In this document: positions 35,965 through 44,482 of the stretch, piece by piece
Position numbering within the stretch: position 1 is the first letter of the stretch
Layout: each line of letters begins with the position of its first letter
DNA from: Lutibaculum sp963816555
Lineage (GTDB): Bacteria > Pseudomonadota > Alphaproteobacteria > Rhizobiales > Tepidamorphaceae
Direction of reading: 5' to 3'
DNA: 64,000 nt
Assembly (NCBI GenBank): GCA_963816555.1
Contig: CAWFLD010000009.1
Coordinates: forward strand, 41,948 to 105,947
Notes under the pieces: generated by a model
What the model saw: only the letters and a program-made list of their open reading frames with translations
Database searches by the model: none
What the model was told of the DNA's origin: nothing
Translations under genes and position numbers: made by a program

Positions 35965-36795
35965 TCAGTTCGCCCGCGTCAGGCTCTCCAGGAAGCGGTG
36001 CCCGTCCTCGCAGCCGAGGTCCCACGTCCGCTTCACGCCGTCATGGTCGCTGAAGTCGGCCTTGTCGGTGGGGATCTCGCAGGAGGGGCAGACATAGACG
36101 TAGCCGTCGCGCTGCGGGATGTGCCGGTAGCGCCTCGTGAGAAGGATCAGGCCGGTCTCGCCGTCGCGGCAGCGCGGCGGCGGGGCGTTGTCGATGACGC
36201 CGCCGTCGATCACCTTCCGCCCCTCCCAGGTCTTCTGCGGGAAGAGCGGCGGCACCGAGGCCGCGGCGACGACGAGGTCGACGAGCTTGCCTTCCCGCGC
36301 CGCCTGGCGCGCGTCGACCTGCAGCGGCTGCGCGCCGCACATCGCGGCGTATCGCTGGTGCGGCGAGGAGCGCCAGTGCAGGTCGAACTCGTAGATGCCG
36401 ATCGTCAGCAGGGAGCCGAGCCTGCCGAGCCCCCGGATCGGACGCGCGAGATGGACGACGAACTCGGGGCCCTCGGCGATCGCCTCGTGCGCCCGCCGGT
36501 CCTCGAAGGCGGTCTGGATCATCTCGCGGTAGAGCGAATGGTGCGGCAGCACGTCGGATTCGTCGGTGATCGCGTCGGGATCGAAATTCCAGTCGCGCCG
36601 CGAGAAGCGGTCGATCATGATGTCGAGCAGGCGCTCGGCCAGGTCCGCCACGTAGACGCACGCCGACATCGTGCCGCCGCTGACGGCGTCGATGCGGCGC
36701 GGGCTCAGGCCGATGTCCTCGGAGACGGCCGAGAGGAACCCGCCCTGCCAGAAGCAGCGGGTCCCGCCACCGCCGAAGGTGACGGCTTCGAACAT
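35965..36795 (-). CDS. Patatin-like phospholipase with Cys-containing C-terminus
   Basis: 276 residues, intact. Oxyanion loop FGGGGTRCFWQGGFL, nucleophile elbow AVSGGTMSA (Ser; first Gly replaced by Ala) and catalytic Asp in VIDGGVIDNAPP mark a patatin Ser-Asp hydrolase, so lipid acyl hydrolase activity is likely. Unusual is the C-terminal CPSC followed 25 or so residues later by another Cys (DLGCEDG), which may bind a metal. Divergent from the methyltransferase gene with only about 20 bases between. Confidence 0.82.
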   Translation of the reverse strand: MFEAVTFGGGGTRCFWQGGFLSAVSEDIGLSPRRIDAVSGGTMSACVYVADLAERLLDIMIDRFSRRDWNFDPDAITDESDVLPHHSLYREMIQTAFEDRRAHEAIAEGPEFVVHLARPIRGLGRLGSLLTIGIYEFDLHWRSSPHQRYAAMCGAQPLQVDARQAAREGKLVDLVVAAASVPPLFPQKTWEGRKVIDGGVIDNAPPPRCRDGETGLILLTRRYRHIPQRDGYVYVCPSCEIPTDKADFSDHDGVKRTWDLGCEDGHRFLESLTRAN

Positions 36796-36812
36796 GTCCC
36801 GTTCCTCTCCCG

Positions 36813-37526
36813 TTGCGCGTGTCGCTGAAGGAAACTGCCCAATTGGCCGAAAGATCCGAAACCGTACGCTCGATCGATGCGCGACGCGTCTTCGTCAAGG
36901 CGAACACGCTCGTCCGCCCGGTGCCGCACTGCCCGGAGATCCGGCTGCACGTCGCCGACGAGGCGCTGCCGCTGTGGGAGAAGACGGAGGAGGAGCTCGG
37001 CGAGATCGGCCTGCCGCCGCCGTTCTGGGCCTTCGCCTGGGCGGGCGGCCAGGCCCTGGCGCGCTATCTCCTCGACCATCCGGAGACCGTCGCGGGGCGG
37101 CGGGTGCTCGATCTCGGCGCCGGCTCGGGCCTCGTCGCGGTGGCCGCGATGGCGGCCGGGGCGGAGATCGCGGTGGCGGCCGACCCGGACCCGTGGGCGG
37201 AGGCCGCGATCGGGCTCAACGCCGAGCTGAACGAGGTGACGGTCGAGGCGACCACGCAGGACGTGCTCGACGGGCCCGCCCTGCCCTTCGACCTCGTCAC
37301 GGTCGGCGACCTCTTCTACGAGCGGCCGCTCGCCCTGCGCGTCCTCGCCTTCCTCGACCGGTCGATGGCAGCGGGCGCCGAGGTCCTCGTGGGCGATCCC
37401 GGCCGCACCTACCTGCCGAAGGAGCGGCTCGGGCACCTCGCGCAGTACGAGATCGCGACGCCGCGGGCCCTCGAGGACATGGAGATCAAGAAGACGTCGG
37501 TGTGGGCCCTGCGCGCGCCGGCGTGA
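36813..37526 (+). CDS. ETF-beta-type protein lysine methyltransferase (EtfBKMT-like)
   Basis: SAM-dependent class I methyltransferase, 237 residues. The SAM loop is RVLDLGAGSGLVAVAAMAAGA. Flanking signatures PPFWAFAWAGGQALARYLL, TVGDLFYERPLA and VLVGDPGRTYLP match, motif by motif, human ETFBKMT (METTL20) and its bacterial relatives. These methylate lysines of the electron transfer flavoprotein beta subunit. Automatic annotation often calls such proteins PrmA-like. No etfB gene is in the window. Start uncertain: TTG 36813 or GTG 36819, neither with a strong ribosome site. Confidence 0.75.
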   Translation: MRVSLKETAQLAERSETVRSIDARRVFVKANTLVRPVPHCPEIRLHVADEALPLWEKTEEELGEIGLPPPFWAFAWAGGQALARYLLDHPETVAGRRVLDLGAGSGLVAVAAMAAGAEIAVAADPDPWAEAAIGLNAELNEVTVEATTQDVLDGPALPFDLVTVGDLFYERPLALRVLAFLDRSMAAGAEVLVGDPGRTYLPKERLGHLAQYEIATPRALEDMEIKKTSVWALRAPA

Positions 37527-37536
37527 GGCCGGCCGC

Positions 37537-38127
37537 TCACTCCGCCGTCTGCCGCGCCATCACGGCGCGCTCGATGCGCCGGTCGGGGACGATCCAGATG
37601 AGGGCGACGAGCGTGTAGAGCGCGCACGCTATCCAGGGGCGGTAAAGCGACAGCCCGATGCCGACGATGTAGAGCACCGGCGACAGCCTGCCCTTCCAGT
37701 CCGGCCCGAGCTCGCGCCGCAGCGGCGAGGTTTCCGTCTCGCGGCGCAGGATCAGGGTCTTGAGAATGTAGTAGGCCACCGCCGCCATCAGGAGCACCAC
37801 GCCGTAGGCCGCCGTCGGCAGGGGCGCGAAGTCGTGCTCGCCCATCCAGCCGGTGACGAAGGGAACGAGCGAGAGCCAGAACAGCAGGTGGAGGTTCGCC
37901 CACATGATCGCCCCGTCGATCGAGGGCGTCGCGGCGAGCAGGTGGTGGTGGTTGTTCCAGTAGATGCCGAGATAGACGAAGCTCAGGACGTAGCAGAGGA
38001 AGACCGGCAGCACCGGCATGAGCGCCGCGAGATCGACCTCCTCCGGAGCCTTCATCTCGAGCACCATGATGGTGATCAGGATGGCGAGGACGCCATCGCT
38101 GAACGCCTCGAGCCTGCTCGTCCGCAT
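37537..38127 (-). CDS. TMEM175 (DUF1211) family membrane protein, probable K+ channel
   Basis: 196 residues from ATG 38127. The diagnostic pore helix RLEAFSDGVLAILITIMVLEMK (FSDG and the Ile/Leu gate) is followed by five more helices, giving one 6-TM repeat as in bacterial TMEM175 channels. LGIYWNNHHHLL is also conserved. It would form a potassium-permeable channel as a tetramer. Convergent with the methyltransferase gene. Confidence 0.88.
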   Translation of the reverse strand: MRTSRLEAFSDGVLAILITIMVLEMKAPEEVDLAALMPVLPVFLCYVLSFVYLGIYWNNHHHLLAATPSIDGAIMWANLHLLFWLSLVPFVTGWMGEHDFAPLPTAAYGVVLLMAAVAYYILKTLILRRETETSPLRRELGPDWKGRLSPVLYIVGIGLSLYRPWIACALYTLVALIWIVPDRRIERAVMARQTAE

Positions 38128-38223
38128 GCCGCCGCCCTCACCGACCACCGTTGCGCCGGAGAAGCTAGCACCGGCGGGCGCGGGAGCGGAGTCCGAAGAT
38201 GGCGGCCGGCGCCGCGGCCGGCC

Positions 38224-38877
38224 TCAGTAGACGCCGGCCAGCTCCTCGAGCGCGTCGCGGTCGGTCAGGCGCACCTTGTCCTGGCGATCGAGGACGATGG
38301 CGCCGCGGCGCTTGAGCTCGCTGAAGGAGCGCGACACGGTCTCGATCGTCAGGCCGAGATAGTCGGCGATCTCCTGCCGGGTCAGGTTGAGCTGGATCAC
38401 GTCCTGGCGCGGCAGGCCGACGAGGAAGGTGGCGACCCGCTCGAGCGCGGACTTGCGGCCGAGCAGCACCGTGTGCTCGTGCATGGTCCTGACGCGGCGG
38501 CGGAGATGGGCCATCAGGCGGAGCTGGAACTCGGCGTTGGCCTCCGACGAGCGCCGCTCGTGCGAGTGGATGCGCGCGGCGGTCACCGTCTCGGCGCCGC
38601 AATCCGTCTCGGCGCCGGCGCCGAAGCCGAAGAAGTCGCCCGGGCCGAGCAGCTCCACGACCTGGCGGCGGCCGTCCGGCAGCAGCTTGTAGAGCATGAC
38701 CGCGCCCTCGACGATCTCCCAGATCGCGTTGGCCGGATCGCCCTCGGCGAAGACCTCGGCATGGGCCGAGAAGCTCTGCAGGCGCGACCAGCCGGACGCC
38801 GGAGCCGAATGGGCCGGCACCGCCTGCGGGCGCAGGACAACCACGTTGTCGGGGTAGGTCTGGTTGGCAAGCTGCAT
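38224..38877 (-). CDS. Crp/Fnr family transcription regulator, FixK-like
   Basis: 217 residues from ATG 38877. It has a cyclic-nucleotide-binding fold (ANAIWEIVEGAVMLYKLLPDGRRQVVELLGPGDFFG) and a C-terminal winged helix LTRQEIADYLGLTIETVSRSFSEL. The E-x3-S-R recognition helix is that of Fnr/FixK and would read TTGAT-type sites. The four-Cys iron-sulfur cluster of Fnr is absent, so it is more like FixK, which needs an upstream input. No fixLJ is in the window and no TTGAT-N4-ATCAA site is seen beside it. Confidence 0.87.
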   Translation of the reverse strand: MQLANQTYPDNVVVLRPQAVPAHSAPASGWSRLQSFSAHAEVFAEGDPANAIWEIVEGAVMLYKLLPDGRRQVVELLGPGDFFGFGAGAETDCGAETVTAARIHSHERRSSEANAEFQLRLMAHLRRRVRTMHEHTVLLGRKSALERVATFLVGLPRQDVIQLNLTRQEIADYLGLTIETVSRSFSELKRRGAIVLDRQDKVRLTDRDALEELAGVY

Positions 38878-39184
38878 CGGTGAGCTCCGTAGTTCCTGGT
38901 TCTGTTCTTGTCGTTGGCGACATGTTCTAGCTACCAGCGACCGGGGCTCCACGAAATTCGGCCAACTCCTTACGGAGATGCACGTACTGGTTAGTGACTA
39001 CCTGCTTCCGGCGCGACAGAGTGCGGGGACCCGGAGGGGTTTCGCGCGCGCTGCCGGGAGCTTGGCGTCCGGGCCGCGAATTTCACGCCCTCTTGCCTTG
39101 CGGGACCGCGCAATGCGCCGCACGCTCCGACAGGCCCGGCGGCGCCGCCCGCCTTCCACTCCCCGCGGACGAGGAGCCCTTGCG
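38878..39184. other. Intergenic region
   Basis: About 300 bases between the divergent FixK-like gene and a small plus-strand gene. Somewhat AT-richer near 38930-39000. No clear promoter, RNA gene or repeat recognised. Confidence 0.5.
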
Positions 39185-39415
39185 ATGCCACCCGACGCGT
39201 TCTCGACGGTCCTGCGCGAGCTTCCCCTCCGCGTCGCCGCCTCCGTGCCGGACGATCTCCTCGAGGCGTGGTTCGCGCCCGGCACGGGCATGGATCCGCT
39301 GAGCGAGGAGGCGCGCAAGGCGGCCGCCGAGTTCGGCTGGCGCTTCGAGTGCGAGTTCAAGCACTATCCGGACCGGATGGAGGGCGTCTTCTGGAAGTGG
39401 GTTCCGGCGATCTGA
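39185..39415 (+). CDS. Small hypothetical protein (76 aa)
   Basis: ATG at 39185 follows a strong GAGGAG site with 8-base spacing, which decides the start within a longer open frame. The protein is soluble, acidic in the middle and ends in aromatic residues (GWRFECEFKHYPDRMEGVFWKW). No family recognised. It lies 105 bases before the MBL-fold gene, in the same direction. Confidence 0.6.
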   Translation: MPPDAFSTVLRELPLRVAASVPDDLLEAWFAPGTGMDPLSEEARKAAAEFGWRFECEFKHYPDRMEGVFWKWVPAI

Positions 39416-39519
39416 GGCCGCCGCTCACGGTCTTCTGACCGGGCGGCGCCTCGCGCACGGTCGACCTCTCGTCCCGGGCGCCTAGTTGATCCCCCGTCAA
39501 TCGTGACGGGAGGTACGAC

Positions 39520-40485
39520 ATGACGAAGACCGTTTCCCTGACGCTGGCGCTGCTCGCGGCGCTGGCGATGCCGGCCATGGCGCAGGACGCCACGGTGAAG
39601 GTGACGCCGCTCGGCAGCCACGACGGCGAGTTCTGCTCGCTCGACCGCGCCCTCGTCTTCGAGGATCCCGACGGCACCCGCATCCTCTACGACGCCGGCC
39701 GCACGGTGCGCGGGCCCGACGACGAGCGGCTCGGCAAGATCGACGCGGTGCTGCTGAGCCACGTGCACGGCGACCATCTCGGCGACCGCATCCAGCCCGA
39801 GGCGAATGCCGGCACGTGCGGCAAGCCCGACTTCTCCGTGGCCGTGACGCCCCGGTCCAACACGGTGAATATCGTCGTCGGCAAGAAGGCGAAGCTCATC
39901 GTCGGCGCGGAGATGGGCTCCTTCTTCTCCAGGAAGGTCGCGAATGCCGGGGGCGAGGCGTCCCAGGTCCAGCTCCTGCGGTTCGGCGCCATGCGCGAGG
40001 TCGGCGGCGTGAAGATCGCCAGCGTGCCGGCCGTGCACTCGAACGGGCTCGCTCCCTCCTTCATCGAGGGCAATCTCGGCGAGGAGCTGGCGGCGGCCGG
40101 CCTGACGGCCTATCTCGGCCCGCCCGGAGGCTACGTCCTCGAATTCTCCAACGGTCTCGTCGCCTACCTGTCCGGCGACACCGGCATCACCTCGGAGCAG
40201 AAGACCGTCGTGCACGACCACTACGGCCCGCAGCTCGCCGTCATCAATATCGGCGACGTCTACACGACGGGCCCGACCGAGGCGGCCTGGGTGATGAACG
40301 AGGTCGTCAAGCCGGCTTCCGTCATCGCCTCGCACGCGAACGAGGAGGCCACGAAGGACGGCGAGGTCCAGCCGGGCACCAAGACGCAGGCCTTCGTCGA
40401 GGCGGCCGACATGCCCGTGCACGTGCCGCTGAGCGGCACCACGATGGAGTTCGGGGCCGACGGCACCTGCTCGGCCGGCTGCTGA
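39520..40485 (+). CDS. Periplasmic MBL-fold metallo-hydrolase
   Basis: 321 residues with a clear signal peptide (MTKTVSLTLALLAALAMPAMA, cut before QDA). The metal motif is LLSHVHGDHLGD (HxHxDH), with further ligands in VPAVHSN, YLSGDTG and IASHANE, so it is a likely two-metal hydrolase. The substrate is unknown. The ATG has an ideal GGGAGG at 6 bases. Intact, exported to the periplasm. Confidence 0.88.
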   Translation: MTKTVSLTLALLAALAMPAMAQDATVKVTPLGSHDGEFCSLDRALVFEDPDGTRILYDAGRTVRGPDDERLGKIDAVLLSHVHGDHLGDRIQPEANAGTCGKPDFSVAVTPRSNTVNIVVGKKAKLIVGAEMGSFFSRKVANAGGEASQVQLLRFGAMREVGGVKIASVPAVHSNGLAPSFIEGNLGEELAAAGLTAYLGPPGGYVLEFSNGLVAYLSGDTGITSEQKTVVHDHYGPQLAVINIGDVYTTGPTEAAWVMNEVVKPASVIASHANEEATKDGEVQPGTKTQAFVEAADMPVHVPLSGTTMEFGADGTCSAGC

Positions 40486-40535
40486 GGTCACTCCCGTCGG
40501 CGGGCGCGAGATCCCGTGCCCGCCGGCGAGACCTT

Positions 40536-40760
40536 TCAGGAATCGCCCACCTCGGCCATCGCCCGCACCTCCTCGGCGCTGAGCGTCAGGCCGCCGGCGT
40601 CCCACGCGGCGCGTTCGTCCTCGTGCACCGTCACCCGGGTCGCGCCGCGCATGTCCTCGCCCTCGACCTCGGCCATCGCCGCCGCCACCTTCTCGATCAT
40701 CGCCTTCTTCTGCGCCGGCGAGAACATGCCCTTGATCACGTGAATGTCGACCGTCGGCAT
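40536..40760 (-). CDS. 4-oxalocrotonate tautomerase family protein
   Basis: 74 residues. After removal of Met the N-terminal Pro-2 (MPTVDIHVIKGMFSPAQKKAM) is the catalytic base of the tautomerase superfamily. VEGEDMRGATRVTVHED matches the family turn, though the length is slightly more than the usual 62. Substrate unknown. GGAGG 8 bases before the ATG. Confidence 0.87.
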   Translation of the reverse strand: MPTVDIHVIKGMFSPAQKKAMIEKVAAAMAEVEGEDMRGATRVTVHEDERAAWDAGGLTLSAEEVRAMAEVGDS

Positions 40761-40831
40761 TTCTTGTTCCTCCCGCGGGATGCCTCCCTGGGGGAAGTAT
40801 TGCCGATCGGCGCGAGGCGGGCCAGCGCCCC

Positions 40832-41743
40832 TTACGCCGCCCGGCTGACCTGCGGCTTTCGCGCGCGCGGGACCATGACGGTGAGCGCCTTCGGGCGCAC
40901 CGCGAAGTGCAGCGGCGGCTCGACGCAGACGAGATCGCCGTCGATCGTCATGTGCAGCAGCCTGCGGTGGGCGTGGATGGTGACCTGCCGCACGCTGCGG
41001 TAGGACAGGATCGAGGCCTTCTTCCACTTGCCGACCGCCATGCCGCCGACGATGCGGACGAGCCCCATCGGCGACGGCCGCTTCACGACGTAGATCGTCA
41101 GGAGGCCACGGTCGAGCCGGGAGCGCCGGAAGACGCGCCCCGGCCCCTCGTCGTACTCGTTGTTGAGCACCGCGAGCACCCGGACGCGCAGGCTCTGCCG
41201 GCCGTCCTCCGTCTCGGCCACCAGCGCCAGACGCGGCGAGGGGCGGAACATGACGAGGAAGGCCGCCAGCAGCCCGACCCAGGCCTTCGAGCCGATCCGG
41301 CGCTTCAGGCGGCGGCGCATCGTCGACAGCATCGACGTGGCGCCGATCATGCATTTCGACAGGAAGAGCCGGCCGTTCACCTCGCCGAGGTCGATCGGCC
41401 GCGGCTCGCTGTCCTCGAGCGCGGCGAGGGCCCCTTCGAAGGACAGCGGAATGCCGAGGTCGCGCGCCAGGAGGTTGGCGGTGCCGAGCGGCAGGATGGC
41501 GAGCGCCTTGCCGCTGCCGGCCAGCGCCGCCGCGGCGGCGTTGAGGCTGCCGTCGCCGCCGCCGACCAGCACGACGTCGGCAGGCCCCTCGCGTGCGGCA
41601 GCGAGGCGCCCGGAAAGATCGCCGGCGGGCACGGACACGGTCTCGTGGCCGCGCCGGCGCAGCAGCTCGGTCGCGCGCGCCTCGGCCGCGCTCGCCGGAC
41701 CGGCCGTGCCGGCTCCGCCGTTGACGATGATCGCAATCCGCAT
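40832..41743 (-). CDS. Diacylglycerol/sphingosine kinase-type lipid kinase
   Basis: 303 residues from ATG 41743 (GAGAGGGCGGGGG site). It shows the DAGK catalytic domain: RIAIIVNGGAG, VVLVGGGDGSLNAAAAAL (GGDG nucleotide motif) and LAILPLGTANLLARDLGIP (P-x-GT-x-N). The second lobe is present (KCMIGATSM, GGMAVGKWKKASI). YegS-like bacterial members phosphorylate diacylglycerol or related lipids; which lipid is unknown. It lies 99 bases after the P-type ATPase gene. Confidence 0.87.
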   Translation of the reverse strand: MRIAIIVNGGAGTAGPASAAEARATELLRRRGHETVSVPAGDLSGRLAAAREGPADVVLVGGGDGSLNAAAAALAGSGKALAILPLGTANLLARDLGIPLSFEGALAALEDSEPRPIDLGEVNGRLFLSKCMIGATSMLSTMRRRLKRRIGSKAWVGLLAAFLVMFRPSPRLALVAETEDGRQSLRVRVLAVLNNEYDEGPGRVFRRSRLDRGLLTIYVVKRPSPMGLVRIVGGMAVGKWKKASILSYRSVRQVTIHAHRRLLHMTIDGDLVCVEPPLHFAVRPKALTVMVPRARKPQVSRAA

Positions 41744-41843
41744 CCCCCGCCCTCTCGCTGCCTCGGCAGGCAAAGGAACGCCGGGAGCCTCCGGTGCGAT
41801 CCGCCCGCGCTTCACGATGCCGCGCAGGCGCCGGCGCGGTCGC

Positions 41844-44279
41844 TCAGGCGAGGCGCCGCCCGACCCGCTCGACGTGTCGCGCATGGCGGGCCGCGCCGTG
41901 CTCGAGGAGACGGTAGGCGCTGACCTTGAAGGCGCTGGCGATCAGGAAGGTCACGATCGCGTAGCCCCAGACGAGGAGCGCCAGCCGCCATCCCGTCGGC
42001 GTCATGAACCAGCCGTAGACCACGATCAGCGTGCCGACGAGCTGGGTCGTCTCGCAGGGCACGACGAGCTTCCAGCTCGGCAGCGGCCGCTGCCAGACCG
42101 GCCCCTTGTTGCGCGTCAGGTAGATCGTCATGTGGCCGGAGACCAGCAGCTTGAGGAAGATCAGCGCCTGGACGACCGGCAGCGACAGGCCGAGATGGTC
42201 GCGGACGAGCCAGAACAGGCCGAAGCTCTCGATGACGCCGTAGACGCCGAGCACGCTGGCGATGGTCAGGACCTGGGTCATGTTCCAGCGCACCGGCCGC
42301 TCGGACACCACCGCGTTGTCGTAGGCGATCATCATGATCGGCAGGTCGTTCAGCAGCGCCAGCAGCACGACCATGATGGCCGTGACGGGATAGAAGTTGA
42401 AGACGAGGATGCTGGCCGTCATGAACAGCAGCAGCCGCATCGTCTCGGCGATGCGATAGATCGCGTAGCTGTTCATGCGCTCGAAGATGCGCCGCGCCTC
42501 CTCGATGGCCGTCGTGATGACGGAGAGGCCGGGCGCGGTGAGCACCAGGTCGGCGGCGGCCCGGGCCGCGTCGGTCGCGCCGCTGACGGCGATGCCGACA
42601 TCGGCCTGCTTCAGCGCCGGCGCGTCGTTCACGCCGTCGCCGGTCATGCCGACGATGTGGCCGTCGCCCTGCAAGGCCTTGACGATCTTGAACTTGTGCT
42701 CGGGAAAGACCCGCGCGAAGCCGTCCGCCGCGGCGATCGCGGCGACATTGCCGTCGGAGCCGTCGCCGTCGAAGACGCTGTCGGCGACCACGATGTTGCG
42801 GCCGAGGCCGACCCGGCCGGCGATCTCGGCGGCGATCGCCTCGTGGTCGCCCGTCACCATCTTGATGTCGACGCCCATGCGGCGCGTCGCCTCGATGGTC
42901 TCGGCGCAGTCCTCGCGCGGCGGGTCGAACAGCGGCAGGATGCCGAGGAAGCGCCACGCGCCGCCCTCGTCCGTGCGGGCGACGCCGAGCGTGCGGTAGC
43001 CCTTCGCCGCATCCCGGTCGACCACCGCCTTCGTCGCCTCCCGCTCCCCGGCACCGGCCGCGCAGAGGTCGAGGATCACCTGCGGCGCGCCCTTGGCGAC
43101 GCTGAAGCGCCGATCGCCCTCGGCGATGTCGGCCTGCGCGCGCTTCGCCACGGGGTCGAAGGGCTCGAACTTCGAGACCCGGTAGCCCTCGAGCGCCTCC
43201 TCCGAGGGGCCGGCCGCGAGGATCGCCGCGTCGATCGGGTCGGGCGCCTCGCGCCGCGACGCCAGGACGGCCGCGAGCAGGAGGTCGGCCTCGGTCGTGC
43301 CGGAGGCGGGCTCCGGCGCGCCGAGCGCCAGCTCGTTCTTCGTCAGCGTGCCCGTCTTGTCGCTGCACAAGACGTCCATGCCGGCCAGCTCCTCGATCGA
43401 GACGAGGCGCGAGACGATCGCCCTGAAGCGCGCGAGACGCTCCGCGCCGACCGCCATGGTGACCGAAAGCACCGCCGGCAGGGCCACCGGGATCGACGCC
43501 ACGGTGAGGATCAGCGCGAACTGGAGCGCCTCGACGATCGGGTCGCGCCGGAAGAGCGCGGCGAGCCCGATCACGAAGACGAGCGCGATGGTGACCAGGA
43601 TCAGGAAGTTGCCGATGCGCAGCACCGCCCTCTGGAAGTGGGAGCCGCGGGCGGCCTGCTCGACGAGATGCGCGGTCTTGCCGAAATAGGTGTTCATGCC
43701 GGTGGCGGTGACGACGCCCGACATCTCGCCCTGGCGGGCGATCGAGCCGGAATACGCGTCGTCGCCCGGGCCCTTGTCGACCGGCAGCGATTCCCCCGTC
43801 AGCGCCGACTGGTCGACGCTGAGATAGTCGCCGTCGACGAGACGGATGTCGGCGGGGACGATGTTGCCGAGCTTCACGTAGACGAGGTCGCCCGGCACGA
43901 GCAGCCGCGCCTCGAGGTCGTGCCATGCGCCGTCGCGCCTGACGCGGGCCCGCGGCGCCAGGCGCTGGCGCAGGAGGGAGATCGCGTTGTCGGCCTTGAA
44001 CTCCTGCCAGAAGCCGACCGCCGCGTTGATCAGGAGCATCGCCAGGATGATGGCGAGGTCGGCCCAGTGGCCGAGCACCGCCGACAGGATCGCGGCCGCC
44101 TCGATCATCCACGGGATCGGGCCCCAGAAGAAATGCGCCAGCCGCTCGGCGATGCCGACATGGTGCTCGCTGAGGACGTTCTCGCCGAAGCGCGCCAGCC
44201 GTTCCTGCGCCTCCGCCGTCGTGAGCCCGTCCTTGCCGGTCGCCGCAGCGGCCTCGGTTTGCTTCGCCGGTTCGCTCAT
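41844..44279 (-). CDS. Plasma-membrane proton-efflux P-type ATPase (type IIIA)
   Basis: 811 residues, intact. Actuator SALTGESLPVDKG, phosphorylation site CSDKTGTLTKNE, GAPQVI, IKMVTGDHEAIAAEIA and hinge GMTGDGVNDAPALKQADVGIAVSGATDAARAAAD are complete. The short N-terminus and the helix pattern fit H+-ATPases of plants, fungi and some bacteria rather than heavy-metal pumps. It probably exports protons at acid pH. The start ATG at 44279 has only a weak site; the open frame extends far upstream without family likeness. Confidence 0.92.
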   Translation of the reverse strand: MSEPAKQTEAAAATGKDGLTTAEAQERLARFGENVLSEHHVGIAERLAHFFWGPIPWMIEAAAILSAVLGHWADLAIILAMLLINAAVGFWQEFKADNAISLLRQRLAPRARVRRDGAWHDLEARLLVPGDLVYVKLGNIVPADIRLVDGDYLSVDQSALTGESLPVDKGPGDDAYSGSIARQGEMSGVVTATGMNTYFGKTAHLVEQAARGSHFQRAVLRIGNFLILVTIALVFVIGLAALFRRDPIVEALQFALILTVASIPVALPAVLSVTMAVGAERLARFRAIVSRLVSIEELAGMDVLCSDKTGTLTKNELALGAPEPASGTTEADLLLAAVLASRREAPDPIDAAILAAGPSEEALEGYRVSKFEPFDPVAKRAQADIAEGDRRFSVAKGAPQVILDLCAAGAGEREATKAVVDRDAAKGYRTLGVARTDEGGAWRFLGILPLFDPPREDCAETIEATRRMGVDIKMVTGDHEAIAAEIAGRVGLGRNIVVADSVFDGDGSDGNVAAIAAADGFARVFPEHKFKIVKALQGDGHIVGMTGDGVNDAPALKQADVGIAVSGATDAARAAADLVLTAPGLSVITTAIEEARRIFERMNSYAIYRIAETMRLLLFMTASILVFNFYPVTAIMVVLLALLNDLPIMMIAYDNAVVSERPVRWNMTQVLTIASVLGVYGVIESFGLFWLVRDHLGLSLPVVQALIFLKLLVSGHMTIYLTRNKGPVWQRPLPSWKLVVPCETTQLVGTLIVVYGWFMTPTGWRLALLVWGYAIVTFLIASAFKVSAYRLLEHGAARHARHVERVGRRLA

Positions 44280-44482
44280 CGCCGTCACCGCATCCTGGCG
44301 CTCGTGCGCGGGCGGGGCGCCCGCGGTCATTCTCCGGGGCGGCGAAGGGCAGCCAGCACGCCTGGTGTGGATGCCCGGCCGGCAGGAGAAGAGATCATGT
44401 GACCAACATGGCGCGCGGCCGGGTTGATCTCCATCAAGCTCAGGATGAAACTTCGGTAATGACGGAGCGGCCGCAGGCCCCG

